Shown here one piece after another: positions 27,101-39,600 of a DNA stretch of 64,000 bases. How positions within the stretch are numbered: the first letter of the stretch is position 1; each line of letters starts with the position of its first letter. The stretch comes from Leguminivora glycinivorella (taxonomy: Eukaryota > Arthropoda > Insecta > Lepidoptera > Tortricidae). Position numbers and translations under genes: made by a program. The stretch lies in contig NC_062978.1 in NCBI RefSeq assembly GCF_023078275.1, forward strand, positions 26,495,967 to 26,559,966. Direction: 5' to 3'. The notes under the pieces are model-generated. The model was not told where the DNA came from. It searched no databases and saw nothing but the letters and a program-made list of their open reading frames with translations.

Positions 27101-30100
27101 TTGCAGCATGTCATTGATATGCAAGAGGAATAGCGTAGGTGATAGCACACAGCCTTGGGGAACACCAGCATTCACAGGCATGGAGTCAGAGCATTTACCG
27201 TCAACTAAGACCTTTATGCTTCTGTCTGCCAGGAAGCTACCCACCCAAACACATAATCTCTCGGGAAGCCCGTAGGATGGTAACTTCGAAAGAAGTGCTT
27301 TATGCCAAACGCGATCAAACGCTTTCGCGATGTCCAAACTAACGGCCAATGCCTCACCCTTCATCTCGATTGCCTGTGCCCAACGATGTGTCAGGTTAAC
27401 TAGAAGATCACCAGCCGAGCGGCCTCTACGGAAACCATATTGTTGGTCACTAAGCAGCTGGTGATCCTCTAGGTACCGTAAGAGCTGGCAGTTGATGATG
27501 GATTCCATTAAAAAATCTTCCACTTTAAAAAATCACGTCAATTCGTCGCTCCGTTTTTCCGTGAAAGACGGAGAAACAAACAGACATACTTTCGCATTTA
27601 TAATATTAGTATGGATAGATAAATGTAAGACGTATTTTGATTACCATTTTTCTAAGGTAGGGTTAAATTCGAAACCAATTGAGGTAATGTCGAAAATCTG
27701 TAAAAAGGATACTAATGCCATATAATGAGAATAATTACAATAATGGCTACCGCAGTCTCACCACCTGTGTTTGCACACACGCGCGCGCACACAGACACAC
27801 GCGGCGGGGGACTTTGTTTTATAAGGTGTACAGATATATTATGCCGCCGTGCGCTTCGTGTCCATTATAAATGAAAATTAAGGAAAATATAGGAAATAAT
27901 ATTCAAGTTACAATTTATTGTTTTTGGGTTTTGTATCCATTTGCATCCATAAATATTTCCCGTCATAAAAATTACACCCTGTATTGTGGAACTAAAAACT
28001 GAAATCAATAGTTACAATAATATAATCACGGTGTATGAATAGGAGCGCCGGATCGAATTAGGTACTTCAATATCGGGACAAAAGGTTCTGGAGTTTCGAG
28101 GATTTCGTAGGGAAATGTAAAATAATAGTGCATTAGGGTAATTCCGAAAGTCGTCTAATTACGAAAGTCACATAAAAATCACCATTATTTCCATCATATC
28201 AAGATTCCCTCTTCGGAATTACCAGAGCATTTTTGTCATTCGGAATTACCCTAATGCACCATAATAAAAATTTACGATAGTTTAGCTAGTTTACTTCGTT
28301 TATTTTAGATAGTAGACCTTTACGTGTTTTCGACATTTATAATTGGTCTGTTTTCGTTACTAATGTAATAAAGTTCTTAAGGTTACCTACTATGTATAAG
28401 TTTTAATTGGGAAGACTTACAAAAAAATCGGGAGAATCCCGCCAAAGCCCGACCCTCTGGCAATCTTAAATTATGTATGACTGCGCACGAGAAGTAGGTA
28501 CCTACGCCTCGTGTCACAGCGCGGCGTCGCTCCAGCGGCATGCGCCAACCTGATTGGCTATCGGTTGCGCGCCACACAGCGCAAACATTTAAAATACTAT
28601 ATTGCGTTGCGTTTTATTCTGCCAAATATTGAAAACCCATGGCTCTCGGGGTAGCCTCACTCCCTAGAGAGCGCGTCCCCAGCCGGCGGATAGGGGAATG
28701 CTCACTGAGCTAGTAGCATACTAGCTCAGGGGGTAGGAGGGAAATTAAATACCTCCCGCGGACCACAAGGCCGGAGATGGTAACTCCGAAATCAAACCCC
28801 ACCTGCGAGCTTCTTGGGCATATTCGAAGTAGAGGTCACAGGCGTGCTGAGCATCTAGGTTGGGATGCTGAGTAGGGATGGCGGCGGAAGAACCTTAGGT
28901 CAACGGCGGCTCCCAAGCCCTCCAAGAGGGTCACAACCTTGGCGTCAGGTGGTAACCGGCCGTAAAACACAAACCAAAACATATTTCTCCTAATTATGAA
29001 AGTCAAAGAAAAGAATAAGGGTATAAATGCTAGGGCGTACCCCGTAAGCGACGTGAAGATTGCGAATGTGAATAATACTAGGGCGTTCCCCCGAAGCGAC
29101 GACTTAATTGACAAGAATAGCAAGAATTCGCAATCTACACAAAAACTCCGACTAGCGACATGGAACCTGGGCTCCCTAACTGGACGTAGTCAAGAATTGG
29201 CAGTCACCCTCAAACGTCGTAATATAAATGTGTGCTGCCTCCAGGAGACACGATGGAAGGGATCAAAATCCAGGGACCTAGGCCTAGGGTACCAGCTGGT
29301 CTACTATGGAACGGACAATAAACACAACGGAGTCGGCATTGTATTGGATCATCATTTAAAAGACAGAATTGTTAACATAGATAGAGTAACAGACCGCCTT
29401 ATAGCTGTTTAATTAGCACTAGATCACCAACCAATTATGAACATAATATGTGCGTATGCGCCTCAAGTGGGATGTAATGATCGGGAGAAAGAGGCCTTTT
29501 GGGAGGACTTGGACGACATGTTGGTAAATATACCACCAAGGGAGACCAAATTCGTCATGGGAGACCTGAACGGCCACGTAGGTAGCAATAACTGTACGTA
29601 TAATATGGTCCATGGAGGTTATGGGTATGGGCGTCCTAACAAGGAAGGAGAACAAATTCTTGGTTTTGCCTCAAGACATAGTATGTTTATAGTTAATACT
29701 AGTTTCCAAAAGAAACCAGACCACCTGATTACCTACAGCAGTGGAGGGAAAAAGACTCAAATAGACTTCATCCTCGCCGACAGCGAATTAAAAAAGGGCT
29801 TCAAAGACTGCAAAGTAATTCCAGGAGAAGCTCTGACTTCTCAGCATAGAATCCTAGTAAGTGTATATTCTTTGCCCAAGCCTATTAAGGAAACTAGAGA
29901 CAAAACACCTAGGATCAAATGGAAAGAACTAACTAGCTCTAAGGGGAACGCACTGCTGGAAGATCTGAATGACTACCTGACAAAAGATATGAGCAATACA
30001 TATAACAACACTGAAAAAATGTGGTCAAGCTTTGAAAATTTCTGCCGGAGTCAAGCGGGAATACGACTAGGAGTTGCTAAAGGAGGTCTGAGTATAGGAA

Positions 30101-33100
30101 AGGATCCATCTTGGTGGAACCAAGAAGTTAAGGCATGCATTGAGGACAAAAAGAACTCGTTTAAAAAGTGGCAGGAAACACAATGTGCATATGACCACGA
30201 TAAGTATAAGGCGGCAAAAATATTGGCAAAGAAAACTGTGGCAAAAACCAGAGCTGATTCAAGAGAAAAGATGTACACCAAACTGGAACAAGCGGATACA
30301 GATACCGAAATTTTTAAAATTGCCAAGTCAAGACATAAATCAACGCAAGATATTAAAAGTAATAAATTTATTAGAAATAGTGAAAACATGTTACTAACGT
30401 CCAATGAGGACATAACAAATAGATGGTATGAATACTACAAGGACTTAATGAATCAAGAGTTCCCGAGCCAAACAATGCACCTCCTACCACCAACCGAAGG
30501 ACCTATACAGGAGATTGGTATCAATGAAGTAAGGGCGCTAAGGGCACAACACCTACCCGAAATGTATGTACAACTTATACAGGACATGTATCACAAATCA
30601 TTCACAAGAGTGAAAAGCCCAGCAGGCCTCAGCGAAGCGTTCGAGGTAGGAGTAGGAGTACACCAAGGCTCGGCAATTAGCCCACTACTCTTCAACCTAG
30701 TCATGGATCTTATAACCAAAGAAATCCAAGCTCCTCTGCCGATGAATCTTTTGTATGCCGACGATATAGTACTCATGGCTAATACAGCAAGCGAAATGCA
30801 GAACTTCTTACATCTCTGGGTTAACACCTTAGAACAAGCTGGACTTAAAGTTAGCCGAACGAAAACCGAACATCTGCAATGCAGGTTTACTGCCAAACAT
30901 CAACCATCAACGGTGTGTTACCCAGACTCAAAACCGGTACCAAAGGTGACACAGTTCAAGTACCTGGGCTCAGTTATCACAGAAGATGGGACCATAGAAG
31001 CTGATGTAGCGCATCGAGTCAATGTCGGCTGGCAGAAGTGGCGCACGCTGTCTGGAGTACTGTGTGACACTCGCATGCCCGTCCGAACCAAAGGCAAGGT
31101 CTACAAGATGGCTGTCAGGCCAGCTATTCTTTATGGATCGGAGTGCTGGGCTAGTAGAGCAACAAACGTACAAAAACTTCATACAGCCGAAATGAAAATG
31201 CTTAGATGGTCCGGGGGGGTTTCACGACTTGATAAAATCAGAAACGAGTACATTCGCGGCAGTTTTAAGGTGGCTCCCATACCCGAAAAACTTACGGAAA
31301 ACCGACTCAGGTGGTACGGGCACGTGATGCGAAGAGGCGAAGACTACGTGGCCAAAAAAGCTTTAAATCTCCCGGAAAAAACAAGAGGCAGGGGACGCCG
31401 TCCGTCAACATGGTGGACCAGCATGGCCCAACTAACTAAAATAAATAATTTACCCGACCCGACAACCCTCGACAGAATCTCGTGGCGCAAGATAATTAGG
31501 AGAGCCGACCCCACCTAAAGTGGGATGGAGCAAGGATGAAGAAGAAGATTGAAAACCCATGGATGAAAGTGACCCAAATTAAAAATGATGACTTGATATC
31601 ATTTTATAATAATATAGACGTCAACTTATTAACATGAAATTTTTTTTCAGGCTTTGACAGGGTTTCTATTAAAAAAAATTTTTTTTATATATAAGCAATG
31701 GATAAAACGTGACACACTTTAAGAAAATATATATATAATAATGTCCTGAATGGTATAAGACTTCACTTACCAACTCTAATATTTTGTTAGGTGTTTTAGG
31801 GCTAATATTAGACATTTTTGAAATATCATTAAACCCATGGATGAAAATGACCCAAAATGCATATGTACATCGGCAACCACGTTGTTTTTATATAGATACA
31901 AATAATTTCTTCTCGAATATTTCTTTGACTGAACACTGTTTAAAAATAGAAATACCTAAATTTCGAGCTAAGCAGGTACCTAGGACGACCCAAAATATTA
32001 TTTTTATATTTGATCAATAGTCTAAAAACTATATGCAAAAAAGAAGCAACGTGAATATTATCGAAACCTCAAAAGCTATCGCTACCCGACTACGTATCCC
32101 ATAGTCGACTTCTACGACGCCCGCAGGAGGAAAGGTGGTGAAAATTTTAACCCACCCCAAGAAGTTTAGTGTAAAGTATACCACTGTCTTTGAACGTTGC
32201 AGTAAAATAAATTATGGCAAAGGATAAGGTGCTTAGCTTACACAGGGTAAGTAGGACGTGAGGCTTTCACTCTAATGGGGATTATACGGCCCCTGTTTTT
32301 ATATAAACTATAACAAGATGTAAGTTTATGTTATAACAAGTTATATATGTTATAACTATTTTAGAAAGTTAATTTAACGCTCATTAATCTCAATATGAAT
32401 AATAATGCACAGGCTTTCTTTGACTTAAGGTACAGCGGAGCAAATCTCGACTGGGGAGCAATTGTAACTAATGCATTTTTCCATTATTACACTATGATGT
32501 TGAGTTCCTACATGGATCCATATATAATACGCCTACCATATATAACCGGTGGACACTCTATTTTATAATGCAAACATTCTAAAACATGGAAAAAACAGCA
32601 CAGTTGCATTTGCCCCCTAGTCAAGATTTGCCCCGCTGTACTTTATATACAAAGCTACTAGATATCTTGGATATCTAGTAGCCTTTTATAAAGGCCCGGT
32701 GCTCTCTCAACTTATAAATAAATAATTATATACTTAAAAACATTAAATAAATGTCATTACAAAGAAAAAGTGACCAAGGCCTCCAAGTGTTCCGAGCTGG
32801 AATCGAACCAGCGTACTCCGTTAACCGGACGGATGCCTATAAATCCACTCGGCCATCGGATCACGAAAGCAAGGGTCAAAATTTCCAAGTATATGACACA
32901 ATTACCGAAGGCTTATGGCGCCCCCCGCCATCTCTGAGGTAGAACCGAAACTAGTTCGACCTCCTAAATGCATCAACACATGCGATTACGAGCTAGCGAA
33001 GAGAGATGGCTGCTGCCGTGCAAATCTTAGAACAAATCAAATTATTCTCATTTGAAAATATTTTAATCTGTATTTTTAAGTAGTAACACTACTATTATAC

Positions 33101-33653
33101 TTATAATGAAATGATGAATCAAATATGGTGGCGTATTTATTTAGAGAAACATTAATGTTTGACACTGAATGATCGGTGTAATATGACAATGACATCTTAC
33201 ATCTTAAAAGCATATTGTTCGAATACACACAATAAAACCACGACCTAAATATATCTGGTTTGTTAACTTCCTAGTTTGTCCAACAAACATTTTCCAGGAT
33301 ACAAGCACACAATGGTTAGTTTCGCCGACAATATGTACAATAGTTTCCGTCGAGCCCTCAAACAAAGCACAGTGTATACACAACTACACTATGTATATGT
33401 ACACAGTCATACAGTCAGCATCGTCAGCATCGATATCGATAGTGGCGGATGAAACAACAAAGTGACTGAATTTCTAAATAACTTTTCTGAATTTTAACTA
33501 TAAAAAATATTTTTTTTAAACCCCCGACCGCGACATGTAGACCGATTTTCATGAAACATGGCTGAGAATTACTCCCGACTAACTCAGACAAAAATAATAA
33601 ATCTAAATCGGTTCATCCGTTCGGGAGCTACGATGCCACATACAGACCCACAC

Positions 33654-33684
<31 letters not shown>

Positions 33685-36600
33685 AACAGACAAACAGACA
33701 GATAGACAGACAAACAGACAGACGGACACGTCAAACTTATAACACCCTGTCGTTTTTGTTAAAAGAGTAAGCCCATTTTATAATTAAAAAAAGAAGAAGC
33801 AGGAGTTTGATTTTCAAGTTTTAGTTTTAACCACAAACTACATATTTTAAAGATTTATGGCTCGAAATTGACACTTAACGCCATCTAACGGTAGTATTGG
33901 GCAACAAGGCATTTTTAGTGGCGCCAACTACATTTTGCATGTTTTTAGGCGGTCGCGGTTTAATGATTGGGATGGATCTATCTTCTAATATTTAACCTGT
34001 GGTTTAACCGTAATCGTCGCGCTGACGAGAGTGGCAGTTAAAATTGAAATAAGGAATAAGGACTCTCATTTCGAAAATCAGGGTTTTTTGTACTCGACTG
34101 TTTCCTTATTAAAAACTGAACCAATCGTGAGGAAATTTAGAAATCTATAAAATAAATATAATAAATGTGTCTGACTGTTTTGTTTAGTTTTTGTTTTGCT
34201 AATTGATACCAGTATTGTGCCAATTAGATCATGTTTGAAAATGCATAAATCGAACAACCGAAATTGTTCGATAAAAATATTTCAAACCACGAATCTGTCT
34301 TGAAGAACATTCAAAAACCACAGAGGAAACAGCCGAGAGTAAGTTTGTTCTTATTTCCACGACATTACATACGAATATGCAATATCCGAGAAACATCGCT
34401 TTTGGTGGCTAAACAGCTAGACCTACAACTCACCCAACGAAGCCTACCTCAACGGAAAAAACTCGTATATAAGCGAATTTTGGCATAATTGTAGGGAATC
34501 GTGTTCTAATCCACATACTCAAAGTACTGAGGGGTGGGGGTGGAGCTAACTGGTGGATGGGGGTGTAAAAGTCCTTTTTTTAGTTTTTCGCGAATAGCTC
34601 TTAAACTGTGGCACATAGCAAAAATGTTCTGCGATAAAAGCAATCTTCATAAATTTCTCTACAAAAAAGGCGTTCACATTTTTTATCTGGGATCAATAGC
34701 TCATGAAATATGGAGGGAACAAGATGGAAAATAAAGAAATAAACACATTTATTTATGTACGGCACGTTTATTCCTGTAAATAAAATACTAATTATTTTCC
34801 CGTGTGGTGACAGGTTAAGAATTTCACCACCCCTTTCTTCCCGTGGGTGTCGTAGAAGGCGACTGTGGGATATGGGTTAAATTGTGGCGTAGGCGAGAGG
34901 CTGGCAACCTGTCACTGCAATGTCACAATTACGTTTTCTGTCAACCCCTTACTTGCCAAGAGTGGCACTGAAACTTGAGTAGTTTCATGTGCTCTGCCTA
35001 CCCCTTCATGGGATACAGGCGTGATTGTATGTATGTATGTATGTATGTAATTATTTTCGATCTCTAAAATCCCCTTTCGTCATCCTCAACTCATCATCGT
35101 TAACGGTAACTTTGAAGGAAGCTCGGTTATATGGCTGACAAGTACCTTGCTGTTGTATCTTAGTAAATATAATAGCAACACATACGTTAGCACAATTCTG
35201 TTCTACTTCCATATCACGCACGCACTCATACATACATAACTACCAATATTCACACATGTATCAAGCGAATCATACAGATTAGTGGTGGATTGTATCAAAC
35301 ATTGGGAAGCCACGAACTACGATGCTGCATATGCTACTTAAATCATCTGCAACGATTGTGCAAGGCCATGATATCAAATCATGGCTAAGGCTCAGAATAA
35401 TTGTACCTTAACCTTATTTCAAAAATAAGTTAGAATTTAGTGTTATCTCAGTACTTGACTAAGAAATTCTCTGTCAAATTAGATCACATATATTTTCTTA
35501 AGAGCGTTATAACATTTCGGCGTCGGGCGAAATTAGGTATTTTACCCGCCGCGCGAGCCCAATATGCCGACCCTTTCTAGCACGTCTTATCACTCGCTCG
35601 CACTACAATAATGGACAAAACAATCTTGATCCTTTCTATGGAATTTTGATAACAACCACAATCTACTATCTCGATATAAACTTTTGGTTTCTAATAAACA
35701 TTATTTTGTACGAAAATACGAGAATATAGCGCGAAATAATATCAATTATGTTAAAATTTATTTAAAAAATTAAAGTAATAATTATAAAAGTAGATCCCAT
35801 CCCAAATATTTGCTTTTGTTGTATGATAAGTATTAGAGTAAAGTATATATTAATATGATGATAAAATAAGACAAATACAATTCTAATTACTTCAAGGTGG
35901 TGCTCAGGGTCTGATGATGGAGCCAGATGGTGGTCACCAATACCAATGAACAATATGACTATACAACTTCGTGGTTTACATGTCATTCTAGCATTTTCAC
36001 TTTCACATTTCAAGTGCATATACCACGAGTATAGGTTTTCGGGTGTGCTGATTTAAAAATTAATGACCGATTTGGAATCTGACATTGCTGACTGTCACTT
36101 TGACACAAAAGTCATCATGGGTGTCGTAAAATAGGTTTTAGGGGTGCTGATTCCAAAATTAATGACCAATGTGGAATCTGACATTGCTGACTGTCACTTT
36201 GACACAAAAGTCGTCATGGGTGTCGTCAAATAGGTTTGCGGGGGTGCTGATTCCAAAATTAATGAACAATGTGGAATCTGACATTGCTGACTGTCACTTT
36301 GACACAAAAGTCGTCATGGGTGTCGTAAAATAGGTTTTAGGGGTGCTGATTCCAAAATTAATGACCAATGTGGAATCTGACATTGCTGACTGTCACTTTG
36401 ACACAAAAGTCGTCATGGGTGTCGTCAAATAGGTTTGCGGGGGTGCTGATTCCAAAATTAATGAACAATGTGGAATCTGACATTGTTGACTGTCACTTTG
36501 ACACAAAAGTCGTCATGGGTGTCGTAAAATAGGTTTTAGGGGGTGCTGATTCCAAAATTAATGAACAATGTGGAATCTGACATTGCTGACTGTCACTTTG

Positions 36601-39600
36601 ACACAAAAGTCGTCATGGGTGTCGTAAAATTGGTTTTAGGGGGTGCTGATTCCAAAATTAATGACCAATGTGGAATCTAACATTGCTGACTGTCACTTTG
36701 ACACAAAAGTCGTCATGGGTGTCGTCAAATAGGTTTGCGGGGGTGCTGATTCCAAAATTAATGAACAATGTGGAATCTGACATTGCTGACTGTCACTTTG
36801 ACACAAAAGTCGTCATGGGTGTCGTAAAATTGGTTTTAGGGGGTGCTGATTCCAAAAATAATGACCAATGTGGAATCTAACATTGCTGACTGCCACTTTG
36901 ACACAAAAGTCATCATGGGTGTCGTAAAATAGGTTTTAGGGGTGCTGATTCCAAAAATAATGACTAATGTGGAATCTAACATTGCTGACTGTCACTTTGA
37001 CACAAAAGTCATCATGGGTGTCGTCAAATAGGTTTCCGGAGGTGTTGATTTGAAAATTAATGACCGATTTGGAATCTTGACATTGCTGACTGTCACTTTG
37101 ACACAAAAGTCGTCATGGGTGTCGTCAAAAAGGTTTCCGGGGGTGCTGATTCCAAAATTAACGACTATTTTGGAATCTCACAGTGCTAATTGTCATTTTG
37201 ACACAAAAGGAATCATGGGTGTAGTCAAATAGTTTTTAGGGGTACTGATTCCAAAATTAATGAAATGATTTAAAAAGTTATGACCGATTTGGAACCTGAC
37301 ATTGCACAGTACCCCTGGAAACCTATTTGACGACACCCATAACGACTTTTATGTCAAAGTGACAGTCAGCAATGTCAGTTTCCAAATTGATCATTAATAT
37401 TGAGATCAGTACCCATGAAAACCTATTTGAAGACACCCATGATCACTTTTGTGTCAAAGTGACAGTCAACAGTGTCAGATTCCAAATTGGTCATTAGTTT
37501 TCAAACACCTCCGGATACCTATTTGACGACACCCATGACGACTTTTGTGTCAAAGTGACAGTCAGCAATGTCAGATTCCAAATTGGTCACTAATTTTGGA
37601 ATCAGCACCCCTAAAACCTATTTTACGACACCCATGACGACTTTTGTGTCAAAGTGACAGTCAGAAATGTCAGATTGAACATTGGTCATTAATTTTGGAA
37701 TCAGCACCCCCTAAAACCTATTTTACGACACCCATGACGACTTTTGTGTCAGAGTGACAGTCAGCAATGTCAGATTGAACATTGGTCATTAATTTTCGAA
37801 TCAGCACCCCTAAAACCTATTTTACGACACCCATGACGACTTTTGTGTCAAAGTGACAGTCAGCAATGTCAGATTCCACATTGGTCATTAATTTTGGAAT
37901 CAGCACCCCCTAAAACCTATTTTACGACACCCATGACGACTTTTGTGTCAAAGTGACAGTCAGCAATGTCAGATTCCAAATTGGTCATTAATTTTGGAAT
38001 CAGCACCCCTAAAACCTATTTTACGACACCCATGACGACTTTTGTGTCAGAGTGACAGTCAGCAATGTCAGATTGAACATTGGTCATTAATTTTGGAATC
38101 AGCACCCCTAAAACCTATTTTACGACACCCATGACGACTTTTGTGTCAAAGTGACAGTCAGCAATGTCAGATTCCACATTGGTCATTAATTTTGGAATCA
38201 GCACCCCCTAAAACCTATTTTACGACACCCATGACGACTTTTGTGTCAAAGTGACAGTCAGCAATGTCAGATTCCAAATTGGTCATTAATTTTGGAATCA
38301 GCATCCCCTAAAACCTATTTTACGACACCCATGACGACTTTTGTGTCAGAGTGACAGTCAGCAATGTCAGATTGAACATTGGTCATTAATTTTGGAATCA
38401 GCACCTCCTAAAACCTATTTTACGACACCCATGACGACTTTTGTGTCAAAGTGACAGTCAGCAATGTCAGATTCCACATTGGTCATTAATTTTGGAATCA
38501 GCACCCCCTAAAACCTATTTTACGACACCCATGACGACTTTTGTGTCAAAGTGACAGTCAGCAATGTCAGATTCCACATTGGTCATTAATTTTGGAATCA
38601 GCACCCCCTAAAACCTATTTTACGACACCCATGATGACTTTTGTGTCAAAGTGACAGTCGGCAATCTGAGGTACTACATATTCGTAATCTGAAAGTAATC
38701 AAGTCAATAATTTCAGTTATTTTGAATCGACTATGATTCCGAGTTATTGGTAATAGTAATGATTGTATAGATGATTAGTGATTCCTTTACATGTAATGGT
38801 AATTTACCGTTTCACTTGATTACATTACAAGTAATCTGACACCCAGTAGTGTCAGATTACAAAGTAAAATCAAGTAATCGTGTAATCCGGAATCGATTAC
38901 GATTTCCCCATCTCTGGGTTTAGTTATATGGTTCATTGGTACTGGTGACCACCATCTGGCTCCATCATCAGACCCTGAGTACCACCTCTTGTCAAAGGTC
39001 TTGTTGAGACGAACCCAACGAGCCTAAACACGAAGTCGTTTACTTACATGGTTCACTGGTACTGGTGACCACCTTCTGGCTCCATCATCAGATCCCGAGT
39101 ACCATCTTGATGTGTCTTATCATCTTGACCGTATTGTAATTTTCACATTTTTATCATCACAACGTTGTAATACATTCAAACATAACAAAGTATTACAAAA
39201 GCAAATATTTACGGATCTAGGATCAAATTCGTTGGTCGCTGTTTACACACACACAATGCGAGGATAGCCCGTGTAGAAACAAGGCGTCCGACCCACACAA
39301 CAATAAATATTCTCGACGTTTGCGATGAAAACTCGGAGACCAAAGCGACATACGTCTTACCTGCTCGAGCTCCGGCGCGGCACTGAAATCGCAGGCGTCC
39401 GTCGCCGGTTAAATAGCGACAGGAAGGCTAGTTTTCAAAAAATTGGCAAAAAATCATGATAAAATATTATAACGACAAATGGATAACAGCAGTTTAAGCA
39501 CATTGTGCAGATTATTTATATACTAAAATAATAACTTCGATAACATGTAGATTTTCGGAGAAATGATCACTTGTTTCGATGTATTTTCAAGACAAAATTG

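Larger units (their letters stand above)
25712..27528 (-). mobile_element. 5'-truncated Jockey-like LINE with poly(A)
   Basis: On the minus strand RT sequence runs from 27523 towards 25780, followed by a short 3' UTR (GGGATAGGAGGCAAACGAGC on the plus strand) and a poly(A) tract (T run 25712-25731). A 5'-truncated copy of the same 3' end lies at 52886-53017. A CR1-like fragment sits inside. Confidence 0.8.
25629..27620 (+). mobile_element. Common LINE-tail repeat, interrupted by a Jockey element
   Basis: CACTAGCTTTTGCACGCGG ... CAACTATCTCCACTT stops at 25713 and resumes at 27529 with TCCACTTTAAAAAATCACG through to TTATAATATTAGTATGGAT. An uninterrupted paralogue, 52015-52145 on the minus strand, shows the continuous order. 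The 7-bp TCCACTT on both sides (25707-25713, 27529-27535) is the target duplication. Confidence 0.75.
35896..39105. mobile_element. Foldback-like element with satellite arms
   Basis: The outer ends are inverted: GGTGGTGCTCAGGGTCTGAT GATGGAGCCAGATGG at 35896 against CCATCTGGCTCCATCATCAG ACCCTGAGTACC at about 38950-38985, repeated once more at 39065-39102. Between them are two convergent arrays of a 100-bp unit (36041-37300 and 37301-38670) and a spacer (38671-38930) of AAGTAATC/GATTACTT-type motifs. There is no coding sequence. Confidence 0.75.

Noticed and set aside
36668..37232. Small ORFs with repeated TLLTVTLTQKSSW text
   Set aside because: They are readings through the 100-bp satellite; the frame changes with unit length.
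36041..38670. CRISPR-like regular array
   Set aside because: The units are contiguous 100-bp repeats without unique spacers, in a eukaryotic intron, and reverse orientation midway.
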